A DNA stretch of 64,000 bases from Durusdinium trenchii. Its lineage: Eukaryota; Sar; Dinophyceae; Suessiales; Symbiodiniaceae. The stretch is from contig CAXAMN010001392.1 in NCBI GenBank assembly GCA_963970005.1, positions 357,274 through 421,273 on the forward strand, read 5' to 3'. How positions within the stretch are numbered: position 1 is the stretch's first letter; every line of letters starts with the position of its first letter. Under the pieces are notes generated by a model, which worked only from the letters and a program-made list of their open reading frames with translations, was not told where the DNA came from and made no database searches. The translations under genes were made by a program, and so were the position numbers. Of this stretch, positions 47,724-58,349 are shown piece after piece.

Positions 47724-50270
47724 ATGGCCGACCTGATGTCAGGACCCAATGCACCGCTTACCAGAGCCTTCATCTTCTGCGGCTGGAGATGCATCACCAT
47801 CGACTGGTTGATCAACCCTCAACATGACCTCGCGCACCCGGAGTTTCAGCAAGAGCTTCACGAGATGTTGCAGCAAGCCGATTGCATCTGTGCCGCTTTG
47901 GACTGTAGCACCAAGTCCCGCGCTCGAGAGATTCCCAGGAAGTTCGAGGACGGCCGACCCGCTCCGAAACCCCTGCGGTCAGACGAACACCCCACAGGCC
48001 TTCCACACCTCCGAGGGAGTGACCTTCGGCGAGTGACCAAGGACAACCAGGCCTGTGACTTTGTCCTCCAGGAGATCCAGGAATTGGCCGATCGTGGTGG
48101 AGTGTCACTGCGGGAGAATCCGGCGAGGAGCCTCCATTGGGAACTGCCCCGCGAGAAGCAGATGTTGGCGTCCGGCGATTGGCAGGACACCTGCTACGCA
48201 GCATGTTGCTTCATGGGGGCGCGGTGCAAGCAGCAGAGACTCAGGCACAACATCCAGGAGATCTCCCAGTGGCCGCCGCTCCAATGCCATCATCAGCACG
48301 ACCCAGATGAGTGGAAGCCCTACACCTTGGATGGGCAGCGAGTCTTCCCTAGCCATGAGGAGGCTGAGTACACAGCCCCGCTGGCCTTCGCCATTGCGGT
48401 GTCCACTAGTTGGTGGGCAGTACGTGTTGGTCGGGCCAAGTTGCGCGTCCCTCGGATGCCGCCGACTGAGGCTGTGGGCCGCCGGGAGCACTGGCTTCAC
48501 TATGACCCCCGCTCTATGCGCAGCTGGGCTATGACTCCTTTGGCGATCCAGCTGGGTCTGCGACCAATCGACCCGCGCGAGCGAGCACGGGTGCCTCGCG
48601 TTCGTCGAGCAGTCGACCTCTTGGTGGATGGCCACCTTCCCGCCAAGTGCATCTACGTAGGGCGAAGGCATCACAGCCACAAGTTGCCCCTGTCGAAATG
48701 GTGCTCTCCGTACACCCCAGGACATGATTGTACCGCAGATGAATGGCTTCCTTGCTATGTTGAGTTCATCATGTCATCCAAGGCGGCGGAACTCCCAGAG
48801 CTGGCGGGCTGCACTTTAGCCTGTGATTGCCCACATGACAGTGACATTTGCGAAGCCGATGCGCTGGCAGGGTTGGTTTTTGACGCCACAGCCCCGGAAG
48901 CACCTCGCTACTTGGCAGCGGCAGGCGGGCAAGCCCAGAGGCATCACTCGACAACATCTCGAGCATTGCGGTTGGGGGTCATCTCCAGCCGCGGAGTGGC
49001 TGCGAGCATCCCAGCACGAGTGGGCCTATTCACCCAAGAAGGCGTTGTTACGTGCTTCCGCCGCCTCTTCCCAGGTACATGGTTCCAGGACTTCAAGTTC
49101 CCGATGATCGAAGACCTCCTGAATCAGGCACCGTTCTGCGAGTTTCCACGCTGGAGAGACCGGTACGATCTCAAGGCAGATGGGCCCCTGGGACCACACT
49201 TGGCTAGCACAGCTCTGAGGCAGAGGCAACGTCATGCCGAGGGCCAGCAAGCCGGAGCTTTGAGCCATAAAGCCGCCCTACCTCCGCTGTTGAGTTTTGG
49301 GCTGGACCCGGACACCCACTTTCAGCGTGCTTGCCTTCGAAGCCAGGCACCCATCCCGACTGAGCAGTCGCCCCTTCTGGACGATGATCTATGGTTTGTG
49401 GCTGAACTCTATGCATCACGTTCCAAAGACCTACCACGACTCCGCGAGCAGAGCCTAGGCATCTTGAAGGAGCTGAAGCAGCGATGGAAGAGCGTGGGCG
49501 AGCACCTGCGGACTTTCCAAACATCAGCGATTCGGGCAGTCACCCGTTCCAGGGACATCGGACTAACAGCCCTCTTGGTGACCCTAACGTCCTGGGCGGA
49601 TATCACGTACCCTTACGGCTTGGTAGCGGGACTGCCAGCTGTAGGTACGGCACCACCCTACGGGGTCTTTCCGGAGCAGCCAGGTCGTATCCTCACCATG
49701 GAGGACGTGCTCGACGACTGGGAAACCCACAATTACAAGACCCTCGCCTCGCTCAAACCCGGCAGACATGATGCCGTGCTGCTGGAGCAATCGCTGAATG
49801 ATGCCGCCCAAGGCTTCTGCTCTGCACCGTTGACCCAGGCGCAGCTCCTACGAGAACTACGAGGAGAACCATTCCGCCTCATCCCCCGATGTGTGATTGT
49901 CCAATCCTCGGGCAAAAAGCGGATCATTGATAATGGAGATACAGGAGGCCAGTCTGAGAGGTCTTCGGATTGGAACAAATTGGTTCTATGCTCGCCGTTG
50001 CGCCCTGCACAACATGTGGGGGCGGTTGCTTCACTGCTGACAGACCAACAGTGGCACACTCTTACGACTGCTGACGAGTGGCTGTCAGGAGGGGAAGATT
50101 GGCCGAACGCGTATCGGCATTCCCCTATCAGTCAGGCAGAGAGCCGCGGCTGTATCGTCTGCTTCTGGCATGCTGAGCGGGGGGGAACCCGCCTTTCAGG
50201 TGTATTCATCCCTCCTCTTCGGCCTTCCGCTCGCGGTTACATCGTTCAATCGGTATTCCCGCCTCATTGA
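47724..50270 (+). CDS. DIRS-like pol, part 1: methyltransferase-like, DUF4326-like, RT N-terminus
   Basis: 848 codons. Residues about 15-200 resemble a C5-methyltransferase fold: FIFCGWRCITIDWLIN, ALDCSTKSRAREIP at the place of the PPC loop, SLRENPARSLHWEL with an E-N-P motif, then HNIQEISQWPPLQCHH. Residues about 305-390 resemble DUF4326 (CIYVGRRHHSHKLPLSKWCS, LACDCPHDSDICEADALAGL). RT begins near 715 (PRCVIVQSSGKKRIIDNGD, GEDWPNAYRHSPIS). The frame is lost at a G7 run (50179-50185); the true RT sequence continues in the next ORF. The last 28 or so residues are out of frame and not meaningful. Confidence 0.8.
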   Translation: MADLMSGPNAPLTRAFIFCGWRCITIDWLINPQHDLAHPEFQQELHEMLQQADCICAALDCSTKSRAREIPRKFEDGRPAPKPLRSDEHPTGLPHLRGSDLRRVTKDNQACDFVLQEIQELADRGGVSLRENPARSLHWELPREKQMLASGDWQDTCYAACCFMGARCKQQRLRHNIQEISQWPPLQCHHQHDPDEWKPYTLDGQRVFPSHEEAEYTAPLAFAIAVSTSWWAVRVGRAKLRVPRMPPTEAVGRREHWLHYDPRSMRSWAMTPLAIQLGLRPIDPRERARVPRVRRAVDLLVDGHLPAKCIYVGRRHHSHKLPLSKWCSPYTPGHDCTADEWLPCYVEFIMSSKAAELPELAGCTLACDCPHDSDICEADALAGLVFDATAPEAPRYLAAAGGQAQRHHSTTSRALRLGVISSRGVAASIPARVGLFTQEGVVTCFRRLFPGTWFQDFKFPMIEDLLNQAPFCEFPRWRDRYDLKADGPLGPHLASTALRQRQRHAEGQQAGALSHKAALPPLLSFGLDPDTHFQRACLRSQAPIPTEQSPLLDDDLWFVAELYASRSKDLPRLREQSLGILKELKQRWKSVGEHLRTFQTSAIRAVTRSRDIGLTALLVTLTSWADITYPYGLVAGLPAVGTAPPYGVFPEQPGRILTMEDVLDDWETHNYKTLASLKPGRHDAVLLEQSLNDAAQGFCSAPLTQAQLLRELRGEPFRLIPRCVIVQSSGKKRIIDNGDTGGQSERSSDWNKLVLCSPLRPAQHVGAVASLLTDQQWHTLTTADEWLSGGEDWPNAYRHSPISQAESRGCIVCFWHAERGGTRLSGVFIPPLRPSARGYIVQSVFPPH

Positions 50271-51315
50271 AGCACTGGGCCGACGGCTTACATACAGTCT
50301 GGTGTCGCTCTATTTCGATGATGCCGACATCACGGACCTCCAGTCAGGCTTCGGCTCCAGCCAACAAGCTTTCTGTCAGTTGAACACCCTCTTAGGTACC
50401 CCGTTTGCCGAGGAGAAGAAACAGTTGATGCAGCCTACCGGTACCTTTCTGGGCCTTGATCACGACTTTACGAACCTCAGTCGGGGCTTCGTGACGTTTT
50501 GGGCCCGAGATCGATTGATTCAGAAGACAGCTGCGATGATTACCGAAGCACAGGCACACAACAGCCTGTCCTCAGGCCAGGCATCCAAGCTCTACGGCAT
50601 GCTCAATTTTCTCGAGCAGGGCATGTACGGAAGGTTGGGATGCGCAGGTCTGGCAGCCATTAAAGCACGCCAGACAGAGCGCAACCGCGACCTCACTCCA
50701 GAGCTTCAGCGCAACTTCGATGTGATTCACTCCATTCTTCGCCATCGACCCTGTCGAGAACTTCCCGTGAGGCCGTCCGAATGTTTGCGGTTTGTTGTAG
50801 CTTCTGACGCAGCTTTGGAGGAACCAAAGCAGGGCACAGGAGGCTTTTTAATCGTCTGGCACGATCCGGTGGGACCGGTTCGGGAAGCCTTCATCGCCAA
50901 CATTTCTCCGGAAGTTTACCAGCTGTGGGAGCCTGGTGACAGGCAGATAGCCCAGTTGGAGATGGTGATGATCATTTATGCCCTCACATATCGGGCGCAG
51001 GCCTTTCGAGGTCGTCGAGGCATCTGGCTGATCGACAACGTCGCTAGCCTCATGTGTCTGATTCGGGGCCGTTCCCAGTCACCCGATCTGGAGCGCATGT
51101 GTGGTTTGATTCATGTCATGCTGTACGCTTTGCGTACCTGGATGTATTGGGAATACATTCCGTCTAAGAGTAATTGGGCCGACGCAATTTCAAGACTAGG
51201 TTGGTCCGATCCGTGGTGGCGAACCAACGAATTCACCCCTTTTTCCGTCTCTTGCCCTCTCTGCCTTTGGCACCTTCCGCTGCCAGCAGTGATCCGAGTC
51301 GTAGAATTTCTCTAA
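50170..51315 (+). CDS. DIRS-like pol, part 2: RT catalytic core and RNase H
   Basis: 381 codons, in the frame reached by dropping one G from the run at 50179-50185. RT reads SLLFGLPLAVTSFNRYSRLI and the catalytic SLYFDDADITDL (YxDD box near residue 50). RNase H follows, with FVVASDAALEE, QIAQLEMVMIIYAL, WLIDNVASL and NWADAISRLGW as D-E-D-D sites (about 208, 262, 288, 335). It lacks any integrase, as expected for DIRS elements. The first Met is only the start of the open frame. Confidence 0.85.
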   Translation: MLSGGEPAFQVYSSLLFGLPLAVTSFNRYSRLIEALGRRLTYSLVSLYFDDADITDLQSGFGSSQQAFCQLNTLLGTPFAEEKKQLMQPTGTFLGLDHDFTNLSRGFVTFWARDRLIQKTAAMITEAQAHNSLSSGQASKLYGMLNFLEQGMYGRLGCAGLAAIKARQTERNRDLTPELQRNFDVIHSILRHRPCRELPVRPSECLRFVVASDAALEEPKQGTGGFLIVWHDPVGPVREAFIANISPEVYQLWEPGDRQIAQLEMVMIIYALTYRAQAFRGRRGIWLIDNVASLMCLIRGRSQSPDLERMCGLIHVMLYALRTWMYWEYIPSKSNWADAISRLGWSDPWWRTNEFTPFSVSCPLCLWHLPLPAVIRVVEFL

Positions 51316-51342
51316 GTGCGTTGGGAGGATTTGAAGTGCATT

Positions 51343-51446
51343 GGGAGTGGTTTCCGGAGTGACCGGAAGGATACCACAAGGGTCTGATTNNNNNNNNNNG
51401 GGAGTGGTTTCCGGAGTGACCGGAAGGATACCACAAGGGTCTGATT
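51343..51446. repeat. 47-bp duplicated sequence around an assembly gap
   Basis: 51343-51389 and 51400-51446 are identical (GGGAGTGGTTTCCGGAGTGA...) and separated only by 10 N (51390-51399). This may be a true tandem repeat or an artificial duplication at a contig join. Confidence 0.85.
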
Positions 51447-51584
51447 GTGTCAGGCCTGCTGATGCAGGTAACCCAACGCAATTATCCTGCTGGACATGGC
51501 AGGTTGAAGACCATACTGGCAAGATGACTGAGGCAAAGGGATTGTGTGCGGACCACCGTAGCTACGAGAGTCAACCTTGGAAAG

Positions 51585-53590
51585 AAATGTATATATATAT
51601 ATATATATCATAGAGAGAGAGGTTTACACCCCCCAAACCCATGAGTTGTCCAAAAAGCATCCAAATCTGAATCGGTGCAAACTACATCAAGTAAATACTT
51701 CGCGGATTTGACATGTTTGTTTACCGCGTTGTTCCAAAAAGGTCAAGCGGGGCCAGCCCTCCGGCAGGCCCAGCTTCTGAAGCTGCAGGCCTTTCGGGAG
51801 GCCGAGTTCGGGGCCGGCATAAACCGGGCAGCTTGCGGGAAGGTCCGAGCTCCACCCGTCATGTAGAGAGAATATCCCAGGGGCCGGTGGAAAGGATCTG
51901 GGTTTAGTTTCACCAGCTACCTTTGGGAGCTCGAAAATGACTCTGCGCCACGTAGGTGGGGGGGGATTGTATACTATATAATTATAGGGAATTCAACACA
52001 AGATACCAGGAAAGCGTAATGTATGAAAAAACGGAATGATTTTTCTCCTGCAAAGACAATGCATGACAATGCTTTCCGACATGTGTGTGCTTTGGTGCTG
52101 ACAGCACGCACCTAAATTTCGGGCACAAGTTACCAAGTCACCAAATGTCGACCTCACCAAGAACGCTTTTCACAGGAATCAAAAGTGATCCTTCAACATG
52201 TTGCTGTGAGCCTAAGAATTTGTTAGTACAGGCTCTGTACGGGATAATACGGTGTTCTATGGTTTCGGTCAAGTCACCATCCAAATTCCCCTTAACGTCT
52301 AAGTCTAATGAGTATAAGACTATAATGTTAACCTCTCAATAGTAAACCCCCCTTATGAAAAAGATGTTTGTTTTTTTCCTCCGGGGTAGCCAAATTCTGA
52401 ACCGCAATAGAAAACCTCCAGGCCATTTGGCAGAGGGGATAGTACTAGTAGTGCTTGCATTCTGCTGACATTGCTTTCATTTTGCACAAGGATAAGCCAG
52501 CAGGGCTGGAGTGGGGTTGATTATTGTAGGTTTGTTTATCATTGCGGGGTGGGAGTCTAAAGGGGTACCCTTTGAACATATTCTTTCTATTTCTTTGATA
52601 GGGCTTTTAAATGGTTTGAAAATGTTTGAAATAAGGGAATCTATATAAAGCTTTTGGCTAGCCAACTTTTTTTTTTGGGAAATCATAAAGGTTCCACAAA
52701 AAAAAGAAAAGAAAGAAGAACAGCCTGAGATTCATTTCACTGGTTGTCTTTTGGCTGTGATTTATGTGACAATGAAAGGAGAGCATTCTGAAAGCATTCT
52801 GTTGGCGCAATTATATAAAGGTAGTATTGGAAACTTCTGGCAGGCCAAACAGAAGATTATTAATATTGTAGTGGTTTACAATTGATGAATGATTTGTTTT
52901 TATCAATTTTGGGGTTTGGATGTTGGCGCAATTAAAAGTAGTATTGCAAATTTATGTCAGGCCAATCTAGAGCTTACTATTGGTGCATGGTTTATTACTG
53001 GGAGGTTAACATTATAATCAGTTATTACATTACCAACACAGATGGAAGAATCGGAAAAATGGTCGACATTGGGTGATTTGTGAATCCATTGAGATCCCAC
53101 ATCACACCTGGAAGCAAGACCTGGTGGTGGTTGTGGCTGCTTTTCAGTGGTTTTACTGCACATCACATGGTTTTATCAAAGGACAATGTTTCCCGAGAAG
53201 CGACAATATGTTCCATATGTTTCAATCTCTTCCCTTGAGCAAGCGATGTTTCATCCAGGAGCCTACAAATTGTTATTAATTGTGTTGCTTCTCTATAGGT
53301 ATCGATCCATCTATTTATCTATAATATCTATGGCTGTGTGTACTTGTAGATTTGGAGCAGGTCTTCATTCCACAAAGGCTCCCGACGATGGGTGCCACCC
53401 AGCCACCCAGAGTCGACTCCGTCCCTGAACAGCTTTGACATTCAGCAACACATGTGTTCCGCCACAGCGCATAGACACCCTGGTCAGCATACCGGACCTA
53501 CGAGCAGTCAGCCTATTCATAGCAGGTCACTTGTTTCGCGCTAAGCATTCCTTGGGCCCTTCCCACGTTTCTTTATGTGTTTTTTTTTCC
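51585..53590. other. Spacer with no gene recognised
   Basis: A TA microsatellite (51590-51608) and AT-rich sequence around 52.3-53.0 kb. ATGTTGGCGCAATTA...GTAGTATTG recurs loosely at 52800 and 52920 (TTGGCGCAATTATATAAAGG against TTGGCGCAATTAAAAG). Nothing coding is supported. Confidence 0.4.
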
Positions 53591-53596
53591 GTCCAG

Positions 53597-53728
53597 TGCA
53601 GTCCGGAGGCTTTAAACGCCTTGGATGAACAAGCCAAAGAGCTGGAGGTGCGAGTCTCCAAGACGGGACTTGGGCGGGGTCCACTCTTTGAGGAGAATGA
53701 GCACGACATCATTCGGCATCCACGTGGC
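53597..53728 (+). CDS. Exon-like stretch, unknown
   Basis: A strong pyrimidine tract and acceptor (TTTTTTTTCCGTCCAG) precede CSPEALNALDEQAKELEVRV then GLGRGPLFEENEHDII. It is helical and charged, with no domain. It may belong to a gene whose other exons lie at 54.3-54.7 kb (frames reading VTLQSPSLFVPVCASEALSA and MDGGVKQVRVVQE). Confidence 0.3.
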
Positions 53729-53776
53729 TCAAGCCACCTTCAAACACATCCCCGCGTTCGTGATTGAGAGGGAGAG

Positions 53777-53811
53777 TGTGAGTGAGTGAGTGAGTGAGTG
53801 AGTGAGTGAGG
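53777..53811. repeat. (GTGA)n microsatellite
   Basis: About eight GAGT/GTGA units in tandem. Confidence 0.9.
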
Positions 53812-54699
53812 GAATTGTAATGATGCATATATGTGCAGTAACACCACGTAACAACACATTAAAGCCGTAACAACACATTAAAGCAGACGTTTTTGTGCAG
53901 GAATATGGGTCATTGCAACTCACCAATTTGGTGTGTGTCATGTTTGCGAATATGTGTCAATGTTCCAAGTCGAGGCCTTTCTTCCTTCCGTGAGGAAACG
54001 TTTCTTTTCCTAGGACTACAGGTCCACAGTCCGCTCTTCAAAGATCCAATCCTAGCGGGAGACAGGCCATGCAAATGGAGTAGTTTTGGCATATTTTGAC
54101 AGATGATTTGGACATGCCACTGAAGGGGTTGACTGATTTGACCGTCTAACTGCGTCTAAAGACGGAGGCAGGGCATCACGCATGGGGGCCTGCCAGTCAG
54201 TACTGAACACAGATTGCTTGGCCTCTCCTCGAAGGACCAGCGAAGTAGTCGGCGAGGCGTGTTTCTTTGAATTAGTCTGAGTTTTTGTTGTTTAAGTTTG
54301 TTTGTGGACGCATGGGGGCTTTATTTGTCGTTCGGGCTTCATTTCTTGCTCATTGGCCACCCCTCACCAAGTGCAGTATTCCAGGTGACGCTCCAAAGTC
54401 CCTCGCTGTTTGTTCCGGTTTGTGCGTCCGAGGCTTTGAGTGCCAAGGACGCTGCATATATGACGCCACCATGACAGTGATTTGGGAGTGATTGGGGGAT
54501 GGGATGCCGAAGAACAGCTTTTGTGTGTCAAGCTGCGTGCTCAGAGGTCACTCCAACAGCTTAGCTGGGAGCTGTTCGGGGGTTCAACTGCAGACCAACA
54601 CATGCTTTCCATCGCGAACAGACATGGACGGCGGCGTCAAGCAAGTCCGGGTTGTTCAAGAGATTTCAGGTTTGATGGGGAGATTCAGTCGTTTGGGAT

Positions 54700-57040
54700 G
54701 ATCCCACACAAGCCCCAGCAGTGGAAGTGATGCTCGGAGGACTAGGGGGTTCGGTGCAAAAGGTTTAATGTAGGACATGTCCAAGACACATTGCAATATT
54801 ATAGATATATATGCAAATATATGCTTAAACTCGGGTATCTGACTAAGTCTACCGTGTCCAAGCATCATACCCAGTGCGGGAAAGGTCCAAACCGTACATC
54901 CTCAACATGTCCAAGTGTCCTTTGATGCCAGTTTGTGGATCTTACGCGAATGCAGTGGTTTCAGAGTAGATGGCACCCCTACATGCACCTCTAGATGTTT
55001 TTTGGATGTGGGTCCATATAAACCACCGACCTTGGGGATTGTGCCATCTACTCTGAACCCACTGCAGCATGTTTGAGGGGACCCTTTCTGGAGGTCCGCT
55101 GTGCTCGCCTATGATGCAGCACCGTGGCTCGAGATGCCGCGGTGCTCGCGGGTAACGCGTAGCTCTTCGCATGCAGACGAGTTGCAAGGTTTGGTCTTCA
55201 AACACGGTCTCCGACAGACCAGCTATATATCCCTACAAGTCAATGACCTCATTTTACTGAAGTTGGTCATACAAAAAAAACACTACTGAAGGAGGTAAAA
55301 GACCTGGTTTTACTGGGTCAGACTGGACTTGTGGGGTATGGAAAGAACATATCACGGCTAGTTTGGTTTGTGATCGTCAACACACTGTAACCACTCACCT
55401 ATACGGGGGATTCTATACACCAACAGACTCAAGACTTGCTGTTTGGTGCTGGAACAGGTCTTGCTGTCGATGGGTGTTCTCGACGTTCAAGATGGTCCTG
55501 AAGTGGCCATCACAGTTAAGAGGCCAATTGCGCTTTCAGAGCTACCAAGTCAAGGGAAGAAATTGGATGGAATCTGGAGTTCAAAAGGCTTAACCGTGAA
55601 CGTCAGAACGTAAAGAAGAAATATATTTGATTTTGATTGACTTCTTGACGTTTCACACGGTTTGGCCAGTCCAGCGCAACCGCATTCTTTGGACTTACGG
55701 CACATGGAGCAACCTGCCGGAGAAGACCCTACTTCTGCAGTGGAAGTTGGAGCCAAACCTGCTGAATCGATAGTGGGTGCTCTTTGGAATGAATGGCCTT
55801 GGAGTGCTCAATGGTGTTGGAGGCCGAACCTGCGTTCCTCAAAAAGCCATTCCGGAAGGTGTCGAAACCGTAAGCCGCTTGAGAGCAGGGGCTTTGTGCC
55901 AAACTGATGATCCAAACAGGATCCAAAAACGGGGAAAGTGGCAGTGATAAAACGAAATGACTTTGAAGCTAGTCGTTCGGGAATGTCCCAGGCTCGATGT
56001 GTTCTGGGACCACTGTATAGCTTGTATGTGTAATGTATGAGGCATGTGATATCATATGTTTTAAAAACATATTGATAGATCATGTTTTCACACATGTGTA
56101 TGTACACATATATGTATATAATTAGATAGGTTTGTGCCATCCCTGAAGTGCTTGGAAAGCAACGGATGTTTATCCTTTTCTCTCCAGGCTCCTTTAAGCA
56201 TTTTGCGCCACTTTTGTGCCACTTCCACAGGTTCACGATCTTGCAGATTATGTTCGCTGTGATTGGGCAGCTTGGGCGCTTGCTGAAATGTGCATTGAAT
56301 TGTGGACTCTTGATGAATAAACCCTTAATTGACATAATAACCCCGCCCATTTGGATGCACGAACTTGCGGACAGTGGTCACAAACGCGCTCGCACCCACT
56401 CTATCCCTTCCTGGGTTGTCCAGGTAAAGGTGAAAAGAAAACGTCATGCACCAAGAAGCCTTATAAAGATATGTACACAAAACACTACGAAAGCAAGGGC
56501 AAGACGAAAATGGATCTGTCTTCAAGCTCTAGGGACAATGGCATTGGAGGTTCTGAGTATCAAGAACCAGGGCACCGGGCACATGGAGGGTTTAATGTAC
56601 AATTCGCACAATTCAGGGACCTCATCCTGTGACTTCACCCCCCTGAAACTCGCAGTTGTCATGCGGGTGACGTGAAAATCCAAGGCCCTGACTTGCCCAG
56701 AAGACAAACCACATCCTTGGGGGGTGAACGTTTCGTCACCTCCACAGAGTGAACGAAGAGTCATGGTGTCTTCCTGGCCACCTGTCAGCGTCTCACAATG
56801 GAACAACATGTTGATTGCTTCGCAGAATCTGGAGTGGATACCAAACTATCCCAAACGATCAATATTGATTCACTTGGCATCTACTGGATTCACTGGATTC
56901 CAGCATTTGAGGATCTCGGGGGGATGCCTTAGCCTGAAGGCGATGTGACATCGGACGACTGGACTCAGATCTGGTCCTGCCCTCGGTGGACTTGGCTGTA
57001 GGCCGTGGTGGGGGTAGCGAAGAGCTTTCTTTTGAGTGAA
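54700..57040. other. Spacer with no firm gene
   Basis: An imperfect inverted repeat (TTTCAGAGTAGATGGCACCC at 54959 and GTGCCATCTACTCTGAACCC at 55041) marks another small hairpin. No exon with domain support was found. Confidence 0.4.
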
Positions 57041-57042
57041 CA

Positions 57043-57170
57043 GGTTACACTCCCTGGAACGACCACATGGTTACGTGGATGGCATGGCCCCGAAAGGAAG
57101 ACCATTTTCCACTACAAACAGGTGGTGAGCTCCATGTAACCATGTTAAATTCCAGCTAGGGAGAGTAAAC
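57043..57170. repeat. MITE-like hairpin, TTACACTCCC ends (copy 2)
   Basis: GGTTACACTCCCTGGAAC and TTCCAGCTAGGGAGAGTAAAC at the ends, with TGGATGGCATGGCCCC and AAACAGGTGG inside as at 30404-30515. Confidence 0.7.
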
Positions 57171-57437
57171 AGCACGTTTCTTCCACTGGATTTCCTGTCT
57201 GGAATCACCTCGCTCCGGATGCATGTCATTCATCCCATCCCATTGACGACCTACCCCGCATGTCGGGGTCGTCCGTCCGATTGTGGCGTTTCGCAGAGCT
57301 GAAGCAGAGCCCGGATGGATGAGCTGTCTATGGCAACGGCTTTTGTATAGACCATCATAGACCTATGTCAGGGCAACCAAGTACAGTGACCCCCTTCCCA
57401 GGCGCTTCCATCCACGTGCCTGGGCACTTTTTGTGGG

Positions 57438-57640
57438 TTGTTGGAAGAGCTGTTGGACCTGAGGCACCTTTGCTTCGAGGTAGGGCCACTCTACAAGACA
57501 GTGAATGTGGATGAGATTGAACTCTTCACTGTCGCCCGCTATGTCGCTTGGACTGTCGTTCTTACGGACGCGATCGACTCTTCGATGCGCCAGACCAGTC
57601 GTTGGCAGGAAGCCTTTTGGTTGCCAAAACCTTGGGTAGA
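57438..57640 (+). CDS. Exon-like stretch, unknown
   Basis: The plus strand reads LEELLDLRHLCFEVGPLYKT, then VDEIELFTVARYVAWTVVLT. It looks like protein, but no family is recognised. The ARYVAW string recalls rhodopsin helix C but lacks its Pro and flanking pattern, so it is not called as one. Confidence 0.3.
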
Positions 57641-57791
57641 AGCAGCAACAAGCGCCATGGCGCTTTCTTTAGCGGCCATCGCCGCTACTAGTCCAACAAA
57701 ATTGTGACCCGTCCGGGCCAGGCGGCCTCTATGAAGCTCAGGGGTGGCTGCCAATTTCTTTGTGGTGTTCGTGTGTTAGACTGGAAGGCTG

Positions 57792-57990
57792 TTGGAGTGC
57801 CTGGAAGGCGACTTCCTTCAGAACTTGCATGGAACCCCCCCAACAAGGCCAGGGGACGTCCCCCTATTCAACAACGGTCCCCGCCCAAAAAGAACGGAAG
57901 CTGATCATTTCTCGTTCAAACTGGGGTTTGTCCAACTGCCCGGGCGAATGCGAGGATTCAGCTGGGACATTGTTGATCAGCTTTTGTTTG
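57792..57990 (+). CDS. Exon-like stretch, unknown
   Basis: The plus strand reads ECLEGDFLQNLHGTPPTRPG, then FSFKLGFVQLPGRMRGFSWD and IVDQLLFG. Protein-like, unknown family, same strand as 57438-57640. The exon ends are not fixed. Confidence 0.3.
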
Positions 57991-58259
57991 GAACAACTAC
58001 AGCGACCTCTTGAAGGAACTGGGTCGGCTTTCAAGTAGTTTAAATGTGTGCCCGTGGTGGCACTGGCCTTTTGAACTTTGAGATCGGATATCACCCAAAT
58101 GCTTCAAATTGCACCTGAAACATCAAGCAAACAGTTCGCCTGCTGCGTGTGACCTGTGCTGAAGCTACTCTCGAATCGAACTGGTTCGTTGTTCCTCTCC
58201 AGGTGGCGAAGCCACGTCGGGTTTGTTCGTGGTGTTCGATGACCCTCCCAACAAACATG

Positions 58260-58345
58260 CCCAGACACGACCCATGGGACTGCCATATATGCCTACATTG
58301 ACCCCCAAAACCACCCTAATATGGCATACATGGAGTGTCTGGGAT
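58260..58345. repeat. MITE-like hairpin, CCAGACACGACCC family (copy 4)
   Basis: CCCAGACACGACCCATGGGA to GGCATACATGGAGTGTCTGGG. The centre ATGCCTACATTGACCCCCAA is shared with copies 3 and 5. Confidence 0.8.
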
Positions 58346-58349
58346 GGAA

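Larger units (their letters stand above)
40377..51315 (+). mobile_element. Tyrosine-recombinase (DIRS-like) retroelement locus
   Basis: Plus-strand ORFs encode a Cys-rich protein, a tyrosine recombinase fusion, a Gag-like protein and an RT-RNase H pol. RT plus tyrosine recombinase without integrase or LTRs defines the DIRS/Ngaro class. Here the recombinase lies upstream of gag, the reverse of the usual gag-RT-YR order. This could be a permuted element, a new layout, or the tail of one copy joined to the head of another. No flanking repeat that bounds the unit was found. A 1.8-kb element with its own inverted ends (44440-46252) lies between the halves. The outer limits given are those of recognisable sequence. 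Confidence 0.7.

Noticed and set aside
57525..57580. ARYVAW string as a second rhodopsin helix C
   Set aside because: No Pro at the expected spacing, no retinal-lysine helix nearby, and the flanks do not match rhodopsin helices.
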